Positions 10,392-19,867 of a stretch of DNA of 64,000 bases are shown piece by piece. This DNA comes from Pedobacter riviphilus (GTDB taxonomy: Bacteria; Bacteroidota; Bacteroidia; Sphingobacteriales; Sphingobacteriaceae). The stretch covers positions 4,526,001 to 4,590,000 of the forward strand of contig NZ_CP061171.1 in assembly GCF_014692875.1 (NCBI RefSeq), given 5' to 3'. Positions within the stretch are counted from its first letter, which is position 1, and every line of letters begins with the position of its first letter. Both the position numbers and the translations under genes were made by a program. The notes beneath the pieces were generated by a model. The model saw only the letters and a list, made by a program, of their open reading frames with translations. It did no database searches and had not been told where the DNA came from.

Positions 10392-11198
10392 CTATTTAAA
10401 ATTGGAAATGGCCAAAACAATTACAGAAACAACAGATGCTATTACGCCAATTGTTTGAATTTGTGCAGAATTTGAGGCAGAAACTTTCCGCTTGTTTGGT
10501 TCTACATAAATAACATCATTTTGCTTTAAATAGTAAAACGGACTATTAAAGATGGAGCTAGAATTGAGATCCAGTCGGGCAAACTCCTTTTTCCCATTAT
10601 TATCTCGAATAATAAGCACATTTTCTCTTTTGCCATAAATGGTTAAATCACCTGCTAAACTTAGGGCATCTAAAATACTTACTTTTTCATTAGGTAAAGT
10701 ATACGCAGATGGAGCATTAACCTCTCCTAATACGCTAACTTTAAAATTAGCAAATCGTAACTGTACATTCGGCTGTTTGTAGAATTCTGATGCTTTATCT
10801 CTAATAAGCTCCCTAGCCTGGTATGTGGTCAGGCCAGCTACCTTTAATTTTCCGATCAAAGAAAGTTCAATTTCGCCATTTTTATCAACCAAAAATCCAG
10901 TATTCTGTGTAGCGAGGCTACTATTTGTATTACCTCCTAGAGTAGGAGTTGAAGCGGCCTGATTAACTATTGCACCACTTTGTGGATTAAGAGTAAAAAC
11001 ATTTATACTTAAAATATCGTCTGGCTGTATAATTGGTTCCGTAAAAGAAATTGCACTATCTAATTTAGCCTTATTGATAGATTGAATGTCTTGAAAGTAA
11101 GCAATTTTCTTATTACTTACACAGGAAGAAGTTAAGGTAATGGCAAATAACAAAATAGCCCATTTTATCCCTTTATTCACTTTGTTTTTTTTATTCAT
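10392..11198 (-). CDS. Wza-like polysaccharide export lipoprotein
   Basis: I chose the ATG at 11198 rather than one 10 codons upstream because it gives a clean lipoprotein signal: MNKKNKVNKG, a hydrophobic core, and the lipobox LTSSC with Cys26. The 268-residue product has a Poly_export (PES) domain (residues about 60-150, PDDILSINVF) and an SLBB-like domain (VLGEVNAPSAYTLPNEK). It ends in a predicted helix (IQTIGVIASVVSVIVLAISNF), as in Wza, whose carboxy-terminal helix spans the outer membrane. It forms the export channel that docks onto Wzc, whose gene follows after 11 bases. Confidence 0.92.
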   Translation of the reverse strand: MNKKNKVNKGIKWAILLFAITLTSSCVSNKKIAYFQDIQSINKAKLDSAISFTEPIIQPDDILSINVFTLNPQSGAIVNQAASTPTLGGNTNSSLATQNTGFLVDKNGEIELSLIGKLKVAGLTTYQARELIRDKASEFYKQPNVQLRFANFKVSVLGEVNAPSAYTLPNEKVSILDALSLAGDLTIYGKRENVLIIRDNNGKKEFARLDLNSSSIFNSPFYYLKQNDVIYVEPNKRKVSASNSAQIQTIGVIASVVSVIVLAISNFK

Positions 11199-11367
11199 AG
11201 GTATTTTCCATTCAAAATGATTGACCATTTTAAATAGCCCGCAAACTTAATCATTTAATTGTAATATCTAAAAATCTTTAAGTACAGAATCTCGAAAAAT
11301 TAAGTTTGACTTAGAGAGCCTGAGCACTGCAATAAAAATTATGCCCTTAATTATCAGTAAATACAAA

Positions 11368-12105
11368 CTATACATAAATACTAAATACTTCTTGATTTTT
11401 AAACTCATAATTACCTATTAAATTGTACAATTTACCACCCTGTACTGCTTCCATTAAGGTACTTAGGTGTTTATCATGATGAAGGTCAGTACCCGCAAAA
11501 TCGTACATTTTTTCTTTCAGCATAAGTTCTGCTAGCTGCTTAACATCTTTACCATAATAACCTAAAATAGACAATAAATTAAGCTGCATCAAGCAGCCTT
11601 TCTCTTTAAATCTCCTTAATCGGCTTCGATCCTTAAAATAAAAAGTGTAACGCTCCGGATGAGCTAGAATAGGCTTATATCCTTTAATTTCTAAATCAAA
11701 AATGGTTTGACTAATCCCTGGACTTTCATTTAAATAAGACATCTCAATCAACAGATACTTCTGATCTAAAGTGCATAACGGCCCATCCATTTTAAAATCC
11801 TGATCAACCATATACTCTGCACCAGCACTTAATTTCAAAGAAACATTGCCTTTATCCATTTCTTGTTGTAGTAAATCTTTTGCATTAAAGATTGTTTCCT
11901 TTGTATTTGGGTACAGTTCTTGATAGATATGCGGTGTAGCAATCAGCTGATCAAAGCCCAGTTCCTGTAATGATTTAACAAAACGTAAGGAAGTAGCCAG
12001 ATCAGGAGAACCATCATCGATACCAGGCAGGATATGTGAATGAATATCGATGCTTAGCCAGGAAATATCAGTTACCTTATTCTTTTTTGTAAAAAAACTT
12101 AACAT
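11368..12105 (-). CDS. CpsB/YwqE-type tyrosine-protein phosphatase (PHP domain)
   Basis: A 245-residue PHP-domain metallo-phosphatase. Metal ligands visible include H22 and H24 (DIHSHILPGIDDG), the following D30/D31, AHPERY in the middle, and GTDLHH near the carboxy end. CpsB/YwqE enzymes dephosphorylate the tyrosine-rich tail of Wzc-like kinases, so this gene, wza and wzc form the regulatory and export trio of the locus. It is the first gene of the visible operon. The 140-base gap to the wza-like gene shows no hairpin. Confidence 0.92.
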   Translation of the reverse strand: MLSFFTKKNKVTDISWLSIDIHSHILPGIDDGSPDLATSLRFVKSLQELGFDQLIATPHIYQELYPNTKETIFNAKDLLQQEMDKGNVSLKLSAGAEYMVDQDFKMDGPLCTLDQKYLLIEMSYLNESPGISQTIFDLEIKGYKPILAHPERYTFYFKDRSRLRRFKEKGCLMQLNLLSILGYYGKDVKQLAELMLKEKMYDFAGTDLHHDKHLSTLMEAVQGGKLYNLIGNYEFKNQEVFSIYV

Positions 12106-12415
12106 ATTTATAGCAATGGAATATCAAATTAACTCGCCTTATCATAATCGCTCGTTTATAAACGAAATTATCACTGCAATAATATGCGAGTTGAAAGTAT
12201 TATTTATAAAACAACAAAAGTATTCTAATTAACGAGTTAAACTTAAGGAAATTCGAGCTATTTTCCAATAAAAAGTAGATTAAATCAGACAAATAGTCGA
12301 AAATGATGCTTTAAAAAGAATCTACAGCTTAATTTGTGCAAGAAAATTAATAAAAATATAACCTACGCGCTATCAACAGTGCTTCAGAAACGTTATTCAA
12401 AATAGTTAAGGGTTT

Positions 12416-12804
12416 AAAACATCCTTCTTTTAAACATTCATCTTTTTTCATCAAATGAAGATCAAAAATTACCCTATTCTTAACCAAAAGCTGCTTAATC
12501 ATACTTAGGTTCCCATCCGAATTGTCTTTGATTTCGTTGGATCGCCCAGTAATGCATCGACTTCTATAAGCCTGATGTATTTAAGATCTAACTTAACTAT
12601 CGTTCTTAAAAAGAGTTTTCCAGCATCTAAGCCGAAACGGCTAAGTATCTCCACATCTAAACCGGTTAATACACCCTTCTCGTTTTCAGCCTTTCACGAA
12701 AATTCTAATTCGCCCCCCAATTTGGCAAAACTCATTGGCACAAAATCGCGCACGGTGGTGGTAATACCTATTGCAATTACAAAATCCTCAGATTTTTCCT
12801 ACTG
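12416..12804 (-). pseudogene. gmd: Decayed 3' fragment of a second gmd gene
   Basis: Read on the minus strand, this stretch translates to a degraded copy of the last third of GDP-mannose 4,6-dehydratase. The reading frame from 12804 gives EDFVIAIGITTTVRDFV, against [17 protein letters not shown] in the intact gmd. [13 protein letters not shown] matches [13 protein letters not shown], and GWEPKYD matches GWVPKYD. In-frame stops (TAG near 12800, TGA after LEFS) and a frameshift after PKYD break it. The rest continues in another frame as VKNRVIFDLHLMKKDECLKE, against [20 protein letters not shown]. It matches residues of roughly 245-368 of the intact copy. It is a dead remnant of an older GDP-sugar gene or of an exchanged capsule allele. 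Confidence 0.9.
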
Positions 12805-12806
12805 GC

Positions 12807-12923
12807 TTAGGTTTGCTGTTTATGAGTAACTTTTTGTCTTACCACATCCTGATTTCCTCGTTTGTAAAAAATAAGAGCGCTCTGTTGCCCATTAATTTTG
12901 ACTATTCCATTCTGGATAGCCAT
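12807..12923 (-). CDS. Short ORF, probable fragment of a small Bacteroidota hypothetical protein
   Basis: A 38-codon reading frame starts MAIQNGIVKINGQQSALIFYK and ends at the TAA at 12807. The opening resembles, from memory, a family of small Bacteroidota proteins that begin MAxQxGIIKxxGTIGxxxFYK. That family is longer, so this is likely a truncated remnant, ending exactly where the gmd remnant begins. Function unknown. It could be non-functional debris of an earlier insertion. Confidence 0.4.
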   Translation of the reverse strand: MAIQNGIVKINGQQSALIFYKRGNQDVVRQKVTHKQQT

Positions 12924-12929
12924 AATTTT

Positions 12930-14002
12930 AGTATATTAGGTTAAACAAAAGGATGATCACTCAATTTAATCAGTCTGATTAAAATCCAAAAAAATATTCC
13001 GAACCCCACCTTTACGCCACATTTACCCCACGTTTACTCCAGCTTCCGGCCAGGCTTGGCTATGCCTTGCTGTACACCTACTTGCCTATTGCTTCGCACT
13101 TGCTTTGGTTGAAACAGCACCACGTTGAAGATCAGCGATGTCAAAGATTTGCATCGCTTTAGGTTGGCAGGTTAACAATAGCTAAATAAAAGGTGAAGGG
13201 AAACATAGCCTGGGGTTATTTTGGGCCACAGCTGTGTCGGTATTGGGGTATGGAAAAGGTGGGGTAAGGTAAAACACAAAGCACGATTATATTAGCCGCT
13301 TATGACTTAGGTTCCTGCCTGCGCGGGATCTGATAGCTATCGGATGACGACCATAGTATATCTCATAACCACCCCAGCCCCTCCTTGAAAATAAGGAGGG
13401 GAGTTCCCCTCAAATTTCAAAAATATATCTCTTCGGATGGCTGTCTCTGCTCCCTGCTCTCCGGCCTAGGAACTGATGGAAGGAGAAAACGTTAAAGCTT
13501 TTTCACCTACTTTCAATTACTACTGTCCCGAGGCAGCACGCCCTCCCCGATTTTTCATCGGGGGCTTGTGCTGACGACCAAAAAAGCTTTGACGAATTTA
13601 TCCGATATCGGATCCAAGCCTTGATCTTTTGTTTCTTTTCTATCAAGAGAAAAGAAAGAGCCCTTCGGCGGCGGCGAGCCGAGGCAAGCCTGAGCCATGG
13701 ACAAAGATCTCTCCTCCAAAGGAGTTCCTTCAGAACGCTACGGTCGAGACGAATTAGTCGAGGTAGAATGATTTAATCGTAAAAACGCTATTAATGAGAT
13801 TGCTTCGGCTCGCTCAATTCTGGCTTGCATCCAATAGCTATCGGATTATTGCGATTAAGATTAGCTTTGCTAAGCACTTCGTGGTTCCTGCCTGCGCCTA
13901 CCATGTAGACACATCTTTTGCTATATCCTCAGCATTGGCCGTCATTGCCAGCTTGACTAGCAATCTTAATACAACAAGAAAGGTTAATGAGCAATATCTG
14001 AA
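12930..14002. other. Gene-poor stretch rich in REP-like debris
   Basis: I see no credible gene here. The stretch is more GC-rich than its flanks and holds several inverted repeats and fragments also met elsewhere. Examples are a hairpin built from CCCCTCCTT and AAGGAGGGG near 13379-13402, one from CCCCGAT and ATCGGGG near 13544-13562, and repeated ATAGCTATCGG cores near 13329 and 13835. A TTTTGTTTCTTTT-TATCAA motif near 13627 has a relative near 32548. Together with the gmd remnant it marks the 2-kb gap between the phosphatase gene and the UDP-sugar dehydrogenase as a rearrangement scar. Confidence 0.6.
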
Positions 14003-14034
14003 GCTTTAAGATTCCCGTTTTCACGGGAATGACG
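14003..14034 (-). repeat. REP-like element, family A (single hairpin)
   Basis: The element reads GCTTTAAGATTCCCG, a short loop, and CGGGAATGACG. It is one half, in reverse orientation, of the two-hairpin elements at 15626-15744, 44790-44875 and 59077-59147. It lies just past the 3' end of the dehydrogenase gene. Confidence 0.8.
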
Positions 14035-14137
14035 CAAGATAACGGAATTGTATCCATACGATAGGCCTGCGCGGCAATGACGCACGGTGTTAATGATCCT
14101 ACTCATAGCCAAAATGAGCAGGTTGGAAACGAAGTGC

Positions 14138-15415
14138 CTATAACCTGGCATCCACCAAATTTCTGTCGATAAAAGATTTGGTATCAAAAATGAGTGCCCC
14201 TTTTTCTTTAATACTGCGATAATCAATGTCTAAAAACTGCTGGTGCGCCACAGCAAGGATAACGGCGTCGTAATGTTTAAACTGACCACCATCGATCATT
14301 TCGATGCCATACTCCGCTTTCACTTCATCCCTATTAGCCCATGGATCATATACATCAACATCCATACTAAAAGCTTTCAGTTCCTTGTAAATATCAGTTA
14401 CCCTTGTATTTCGGGTATCAGGACAATTTTCTTTAAAAGCGAAACCTAAGATTAGGGCTTTAGCACCATTGATCACTTTATCTTTGGCCACCAGCATTTT
14501 GATCACCTTATTGGCTACAAACATGCCCATATTATCATTTACCCTTCTGCCAGATAGAATCACTTCGGGTTTATAACCCAAAGCCTCCGATTTATGCGCC
14601 AAGTAATATGGATCTACACCAATACAATGGCCGCCAACCAGGCCGGGTTTATAGTTTAGAAAATTCCATTTGGTTGCAGCAGCAGCCAATACATCCGCTG
14701 TGTCGATTCCCATACGATCGAAAATTAAGGCCAGCTCGTTTACAAAAGAGATATTTACATCCCGCTGCGCATTTTCTATGGCTTTTGAGGCTTCTGCTAC
14801 TTTAATGCTGGGTGCCAAATGGGTACCTGCGGTAATGATAGATGCATAGAGTTGATCAATTTCAGCAGCAATTGCTGGCGTAGAACCCGAGGTTACCTTT
14901 TTTATTTTGGTAAGGGTATTCACTTTATCTCCAGGATTAATCCGTTCCGGTGAATAACCACAAAAGAAATCGATATTATATTTTAAGCCTGAAATTTTTT
15001 CTAAAACCGGCACACAATCTTCTTCTGTGCAGCCAGGGTAAACAGTCGATTCATAAATGACAATATCACCTGTTTTTAATACGATACCCAACATTTTACT
15101 GGCCGCAAGTAAAGGTTGTAGATCTGGCCGTTTAAGGTGATCTATAGGCGTGGGTACGGTAACAATATAGATGGTGCAGGTGGCCAGGTCGGCTAAATTG
15201 GCACTCAGGGTTAATCCCATCTCCGATGCCGCAATTACAGTTTTCAGATCATCTAAATTGGCTTCATTTGTTCGATCCTGTAGTTGATTTAACTCCGCCA
15301 CCCGCTCTTCATTCGTATCAAAACCAATTACTTTATATTTCTTAGCAAATTCGATAGCCAGCGGTAGTCCAACATAACCTAAACCAATAATGGCAATCTG
15401 CTTTTTTGTATTCAT
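14138..15415 (-). CDS. tviB: UDP-N-acetyl-hexosamine 6-dehydrogenase (TviB/WbpO family)
   Basis: A 425-residue nucleotide-sugar dehydrogenase. The Rossmann motif GLGYVG is at residues 11-16. YESTVYPGCTEEDCVP (about 121-136) and FFCGYSPERINPGDK (150-164) are hallmarks of the TviB/VipA/WbpO group. The catalytic cysteine is C264 in GGHCIGVDPYY, and FAFKENCPDTRNT lies in the UDP-binding domain. These enzymes oxidise UDP-GlcNAc or UDP-GalNAc to the uronic acid with two NAD. The product would give an acidic residue to the capsule. The gene stands alone between the gene-poor region and the terminator of the rml operon, so it likely has its own promoter. Which of the two substrates it uses is not visible. 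Confidence 0.92.
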   Translation of the reverse strand: MNTKKQIAIIGLGYVGLPLAIEFAKKYKVIGFDTNEERVAELNQLQDRTNEANLDDLKTVIAASEMGLTLSANLADLATCTIYIVTVPTPIDHLKRPDLQPLLAASKMLGIVLKTGDIVIYESTVYPGCTEEDCVPVLEKISGLKYNIDFFCGYSPERINPGDKVNTLTKIKKVTSGSTPAIAAEIDQLYASIITAGTHLAPSIKVAEASKAIENAQRDVNISFVNELALIFDRMGIDTADVLAAAATKWNFLNYKPGLVGGHCIGVDPYYLAHKSEALGYKPEVILSGRRVNDNMGMFVANKVIKMLVAKDKVINGAKALILGFAFKENCPDTRNTRVTDIYKELKAFSMDVDVYDPWANRDEVKAEYGIEMIDGGQFKHYDAVILAVAHQQFLDIDYRSIKEKGALIFDTKSFIDRNLVDARL

Positions 15416-15796
15416 TTTTTCTATCGGTAGTTGGGCAAATATAAGATAAATGTAGAAAGCTTAATTTTTTTAACCACAAAGGACACAAAGAGAAAGCGCG
15501 AAGTACGCAGCGTTGGATGGAGCGTAATGCTTAAATGAACTTATATCTCTTATGTGGTTAGATTGAGGTTCTGCAAAATATGATCCTTTATTCTATTACT
15601 TATTTGACAGTTCCAATACAAGGTTCGTCATTCCCGCGCAGGCGGGAATCTTAAAGCTCAAGCATTACGATTATTCATAAGTTTTCTTTTTATTCATAGG
15701 CATTCATGAGCACTCCGTGGTTTCCAATCGAGTGGGAATGACGATACTTCAAGATCATTTATCTCCTTAAATCATCCTTCTGAATGATAAAAAAGA
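15416..15796. other. Intergenic region upstream of the UDP-sugar dehydrogenase
   Basis: No gene is seen. The stretch contains a CACAAAGGACACAAAGAG motif near 15476 and a REP-like element. It must also hold the promoter for the dehydrogenase gene, which I could not place with confidence. Confidence 0.5.
15626..15744 (+). repeat. REP-like element, family A (two hairpins, split)
   Basis: Left hairpin CGTCATTCCCGC...GCGGGAATCTTAAAGC at 15626-15657 is followed by a GCATTACGATT block. After about 45 inserted bases, the right half ends in ATCGAGTGGGAATGACGA at about 15727-15744. The outer ends (CGTCATTCCC and GGGAATGACGA) are inverted copies of each other. Confidence 0.8.
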
Positions 15797-15833
15797 AAAT
15801 CACCAATCAATACATGGCATTGAATGGTGATTT
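15797..15833 (-). terminator. Rho-independent terminator of the rml operon
   Basis: A 15-bp stem with one mismatch (15797-15811 against 15819-15833) encloses a 7-base loop. On the minus strand it is followed by a T-rich tract (TTTCTTTTTTA). It lies 35 bases after the rmlA stop codon and separates the rml genes from the dehydrogenase gene. Confidence 0.8.
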
Positions 15834-15867
15834 ATTATTTTGAGTGTATTAATTAAAGTAGAACTTC

Positions 15868-16728
15868 TTATTTAATCTGCTTTAACAGGTAACTACCATA
15901 ACCGCTTTTAACCAGTGGAGTAGCGATAGCTTTAAGCTGTTCTGCATCAATAAAGCCCATGCGATAAGCAATCTCTTCAATACAACCAATCTTTAAGCCT
16001 TGCCTTTCTTCAATAATCTGTACAAATTGCCCGGCCTGCATTAAAGAGGTAAAAGTTCCGGTATCTAACCAGGCTGTTCCACGGCTTAATACGCCTACTT
16101 TTAATTTACCCCGCTCTAAGTACACACGATTAACATCAGTAATTTCGTATTCTCCACGTGGTGAAGGTTTAATATTTTTCGCTATCTCTACCACCTCATT
16201 ATCATAAAAATATAATCCCGGCACTGCATAGTCTGATTTGGGTTGAACAGGTTTTTCTTCAATAGAAATGGCCTTTTTATTTTCATCAAATTCTACCACA
16301 CCGTAACGTTCAGGATCAGCAACCTGGTAAGCAAATACCACACCTCCATCAGGGTCGGAACTGGCCTGTAATAATTTGGCCATACCATCGCCATGGAAGA
16401 TATTATCGCCCAATACCAAAGCCACTTTATCTTTGCCAATAAATTCTTCACCAATCACAAAAGCCTGTGCTAAACCATTCGGTTCTGCCTGTACGGCATA
16501 ACTAAATTTACAGCCCAAAGAAGTGCCATCACCCAATAATTTCTCAAAATTTGGCAGATCGTGTGGGGTAGAGATAATCAGAATTTCTTTTATCCCAGCC
16601 AACATCAGCGTAGACAAAGGATAATAGATCATCGGTTTATCGTAAACCGGCATCATCTGTTTACTACAAGCCAAAGTTAAGGGATGCAAACGGGTTCCGC
16701 TGCCACCAGCTAAGATTATACCTTTCAT
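15868..16728 (-). CDS. rmlA: Glucose-1-phosphate thymidylyltransferase
   Basis: A 286-residue nucleotidyltransferase. The signature [11 protein letters not shown] is at residues 8-18, followed by [28 protein letters not shown] and EEKP occur further on, and GTAWLDTGT marks the family's carboxy-terminal part. The enzyme makes dTDP-glucose from dTTP and glucose-1-phosphate, the first step of dTDP-L-rhamnose synthesis. It is the last gene of the rmlBCDA set and is followed by a terminator. A 71-base gap with short repeats separates it from rmlD. Confidence 0.97.
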   Translation of the reverse strand: MKGIILAGGSGTRLHPLTLACSKQMMPVYDKPMIYYPLSTLMLAGIKEILIISTPHDLPNFEKLLGDGTSLGCKFSYAVQAEPNGLAQAFVIGEEFIGKDKVALVLGDNIFHGDGMAKLLQASSDPDGGVVFAYQVADPERYGVVEFDENKKAISIEEKPVQPKSDYAVPGLYFYDNEVVEIAKNIKPSPRGEYEITDVNRVYLERGKLKVGVLSRGTAWLDTGTFTSLMQAGQFVQIIEERQGLKIGCIEEIAYRMGFIDAEQLKAIATPLVKSGYGSYLLKQIK

Positions 16729-16730
16729 AT

Positions 16731-16770
16731 TTTAGTCATTAGTTCATTGGTCATTGGTTCATTGGTCATT
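16731..16770. repeat. Short tandem repeat of TTCATTGG/TCATTGG units
   Basis: Alternating 7- and 8-base units (AGTCATT, AGTTCATT, GGTCATT, GGTTCATT, GGTCATT) give an apparent period of 15. The array lies in the gap between rmlD and rmlA, directly upstream of the rmlA start. A shorter relative is at 32281-32309. Confidence 0.8.
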
Positions 16771-16799
16771 ACAGACCTAAATGAAATAATGATGCCTAT

Positions 16800-17660
16800 T
16801 TATTGTATTTTAATTTGTTTTATACACTCTATCAGACTGTCTCTCCAATAGGGAATTTGAATATTAAACGTTTCTTTAATCTTGGTTTTATCCATGACCG
16901 AAAATGCCGGACGGGTAGCTTTAGTCGGATAAGCAGAACCTGGAATAGGATTTACCTTAACAGCTGTTTTACTAATATCAAAAATAGCCTTAGCAAAATC
17001 AAACCATGAAGTTACACCTTCATTACTATAATGATATACACCATAAGCGGTAGATGAAGAAGACATGATATCAAAAATAGCATTTGCAAGATCAATAGCA
17101 TAGGTTGGCGTACCCACCTGATCTGCAATGATATTCAGCTCATCGCGCTCGGCACCAAGTTTAAGCATGGTTTTTACAAAGTTGTTGGCGTACTCGGAGT
17201 ACAACCAGCTGGTTCGGATAATGAAGTGGGCAGGCAATACAGCAGTAACCGCAAGCTCACCATCTAGTTTAGTTACACCATATACATTGATGGGTTTAGC
17301 CTCATCATCTTCTTTCAACAATTTTACTTTGTTGCCTTCAAAAACAAAATCGGTAGAAACATGAATCAAAGTAGCGCCATTTGCCAAGCAGGCCGTAGCC
17401 AGATATGCAGCACCGGTTTCATTAATCGCTTTAGCCAGGTCAACCTCATCTTCTGCTTTATCAACCGCGGTATAGGCCGCACAGTTAATTACAAAGAACG
17501 GCTTTTCTATAGCTAAAAGCTCGTATAACCTATCTTTATTTAGAATGTTGGCATCCTGCTCTGCTGGAAAAACAATATCGTTAATCCCCCTACGTTCAGC
17601 TACTGTTTTTAAACATTGGCCTAACTGTCCACCAGCACCAATTACTAATATTTTACTCAT
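16800..17660 (-). CDS. rmlD: dTDP-4-dehydrorhamnose reductase
   Basis: A 286-residue SDR reductase. GAGGQLGQC at residues 8-16 binds NADPH, VSTDFVFEG at 101-109 is the family's VSTDYVFDG-type motif, and Y127/K131 (VYGVTKLDGE) are the catalytic pair. INCAAYTAVDKAE is also typical. It performs the last step to dTDP-L-rhamnose. Its ATG overlaps the rmlC stop by four bases (ATGA). Confidence 0.97.
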   Translation of the reverse strand: MSKILVIGAGGQLGQCLKTVAERRGINDIVFPAEQDANILNKDRLYELLAIEKPFFVINCAAYTAVDKAEDEVDLAKAINETGAAYLATACLANGATLIHVSTDFVFEGNKVKLLKEDDEAKPINVYGVTKLDGELAVTAVLPAHFIIRTSWLYSEYANNFVKTMLKLGAERDELNIIADQVGTPTYAIDLANAIFDIMSSSSTAYGVYHYSNEGVTSWFDFAKAIFDISKTAVKVNPIPGSAYPTKATRPAFSVMDKTKIKETFNIQIPYWRDSLIECIKQIKIQ

Positions 17661-18205
17661 ATGTGCTGTAAAACTGAAAAGGGTTTTAAAAGAAGGTCTT
17701 TATCTGAAATAGCTTGATCTTCTTCTGGAATTAACCAATCGATGTTCAGGTCCGCATCATTATAAATTACGCCAGTTTCTGAAGCTTTATTGAAAAAATT
17801 ATCACATTTGTATAAGAATTCTGCGGTTTCGCTCAATACCGAAAAGCCATGTACAAAGCCTCTAGGGATGTATAATTGCAGTTTATTCTCAGCACTTAGG
17901 CGTACGGCAATGTGTTTACCATAAGTTGGTGAACTTGGGCGAACATCTACCGCAACATCCAATACCTCACCCTTGGTTACACGGACCAATTTGGCCTGTG
18001 CAAATTCACCGGTTTGGGCATGTAGGCCACGGATTACACCATATGAAGAATAAGACTGGTTATCCTGAACAAACCTGCCGGATAAACCTGTTTTTTCTTC
18101 AAAGGTATTTTGATTAAAACTTTCAAAAAAATAACCTCTGGGATCTTCAAACACTCTTGGCTTTATAATCAGGCAGTCTTTTAATCCTGTTTGTTCAATT
18201 TCCAT
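17657..18205 (-). CDS. rmlC: dTDP-4-dehydrorhamnose 3,5-epimerase
   Basis: A 182-residue cupin-type epimerase. The active-site histidine is H62 in VIRGLHAQ, and the following basic, beta-rich segment with PRGFVHGFSVLSETAEFLYKC (about residues 124-144) is diagnostic. FEDPRGYFFESF occurs near the start. It inverts C3 and C5 of dTDP-4-keto-6-deoxyglucose. Its start overlaps the rmlB stop by one base, and its stop overlaps rmlD by four, so the three genes are translationally coupled. Confidence 0.97.
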   Translation of the reverse strand: MEIEQTGLKDCLIIKPRVFEDPRGYFFESFNQNTFEEKTGLSGRFVQDNQSYSSYGVIRGLHAQTGEFAQAKLVRVTKGEVLDVAVDVRPSSPTYGKHIAVRLSAENKLQLYIPRGFVHGFSVLSETAEFLYKCDNFFNKASETGVIYNDADLNIDWLIPEEDQAISDKDLLLKPFSVLQHI

Positions 18206-19257
18206 TATTTACTGCTGTATTGTTGTTCGTAATAAGATTGATAGTTGCCTGAGGTTACATTGTTTAACCAGTCTTCGTTTTGTAAATACCAGTCTACGGT
18301 TTTAGCCAAACCTTCTTCAAATTGTAAGCTGGGTACCCAATCCAATTGATTTTGTAATTTACTAGAATCAATGGCATAGCGTAAATCATGCCCTGCGCGG
18401 TCGGTTACATAGGTAATCAGTTTAGCCGATTCTCCAGCTTCGCGGCCTAATTTTTGATCCATAATGGTGCAAAGCAAATTGATCAGATCAATATTTTTCC
18501 ACTCGTTATGTCCGCCAATGTTGTAAGTATCTCCTGTTTTCGAATTGTGGAAAATTACATCGATTGCCCTGGCGTGGTCTTCTACCCATAACCAATCGCG
18601 TACGTTTTCGCCTTTACCATATACGGGTACCGGTTTGTTATTTTTAATATTATTAATGGCTAATGGGATCAATTTCTCAGGAAAATGATGAGAACCATAG
18701 TTGTTTGAGCAATTAGAAATGACACAATCCATGCCATAAGTATCGTGGTAAGCCCTTACAAAATGATCAGAGCTCGCTTTTGATGCAGAATATGGGCTAT
18801 GTGGATCATAGGCTGTTGTTTCGGTAAACATGCCTGTTTCGCCTAAAGCGCCATAAACCTCATCGGTACTTACATGGTAAAAACGTTTTTTATCGTAATC
18901 ACCTTTCCAATATTCGCGGGCCGCATTTAATAAATTTACAGTACCAATTACATTGGTAATGACGAAAGCTGTCGGATCCGAAATAGAACGATCTACATGG
19001 CTTTCTGCCGCTAAGTGAATAACTGCATCGAAATTTTCTGTTTTAAACAGATCAAACATCGCGTTAGCATCAGTAATATCTTCCTTAACAAATCTATAAT
19101 TAGGTTTATTTTCGATATCGGTTAAGTTAGCGAGGTTACCTGCATAAGTAAGTTTATCTAAGTTGACGATCTCGTATTGAGGGTAGTTGTTAACAAAACG
19201 GCGAACTACATGAGAGCCAATAAAGCCCGCACCACCAGTGATTAAGATTTTTTTCAC
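18205..19257 (-). CDS. rmlB: dTDP-glucose 4,6-dehydratase
   Basis: A 350-residue extended SDR enzyme. GGAGFIGSHV at residues 8-17 binds NAD, the TDE triad is at 131-133 (VSTDEVYG), and Y156/K160 (SPYSASKASSDH) complete the active site. The start codon is GTG. It converts dTDP-glucose to dTDP-4-keto-6-deoxyglucose and is the first gene of the rmlBCDA operon. The following ordered overlaps suggest a single transcript from a promoter upstream of 19257, not identified. Confidence 0.97.
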   Translation of the reverse strand: MKKILITGGAGFIGSHVVRRFVNNYPQYEIVNLDKLTYAGNLANLTDIENKPNYRFVKEDITDANAMFDLFKTENFDAVIHLAAESHVDRSISDPTAFVITNVIGTVNLLNAAREYWKGDYDKKRFYHVSTDEVYGALGETGMFTETTAYDPHSPYSASKASSDHFVRAYHDTYGMDCVISNCSNNYGSHHFPEKLIPLAINNIKNNKPVPVYGKGENVRDWLWVEDHARAIDVIFHNSKTGDTYNIGGHNEWKNIDLINLLCTIMDQKLGREAGESAKLITYVTDRAGHDLRYAIDSSKLQNQLDWVPSLQFEEGLAKTVDWYLQNEDWLNNVTSGNYQSYYEQQYSSK

Positions 19258-19867
19258 AGTTATTAAATGATTTTCAATTCTGCTAAAGTAAGTTAGATTT
19301 CGGCAAAAAACAACTTAATTTTGACATTCTTAACATCTGAATGGCTAAGTATCAATTTTATAATGTGAATTCGTAATGATACTGCTCAGCGTTTTATTTA
19401 TTTTCTGAGTTTTAGTCGATCATCTCATTCGATCAGTAGTATTCATTGTTTTTAATCGCTTTTGATCTCTCCATCAGCATTAATTATTTGCAATTATGCT
19501 TTTTAACTTCTTATCTGAATAAAAATGATGAGATTATCTTACAAAGCTTTAAACTGTAATAAACTTATCCCGCACACTTTAGTGCCGCAGATCTTTTTAA
19601 TATTATGCTTAATGTTTGAAATAAAACCCTGACTTAGTACCCAAGACTACAGTTAGAGCAGCCCCAATTGCTTTCATGCGGTTTTAAACAGGCGATGTGT
19701 TTACTAAACTATAAATAGCGAGAGCAATTACTCAAAATAAAAACTATTAAATTAGTTTTCAACAATAAAATAAAATATGTTAGTAATTAACCCGAAATAA
19801 ATACGTCATCATATACAATTTAAGATAACTTAACGTTATAATTACACTAACCAAATAACTATTTAAT
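19258..19867. other. Intergenic, AT-rich, no gene recognised
   Basis: About 600 bases upstream of rmlB hold no convincing reading frame on either strand. The rmlB promoter should lie near the left end. No repeat of the types found elsewhere in the window was seen. Confidence 0.5.

Noticed and set aside
12575..12829. 84-codon open frame on the plus strand
   Set aside because: It is the antisense of the decayed gmd fragment, whose minus-strand translation clearly matches the intact gmd.
13794..14009. 71-codon open frame in the gene-poor stretch
   Set aside because: It crosses REP-like fragments and repeated ATAGCTATCGG cores; no family and no upstream signals.
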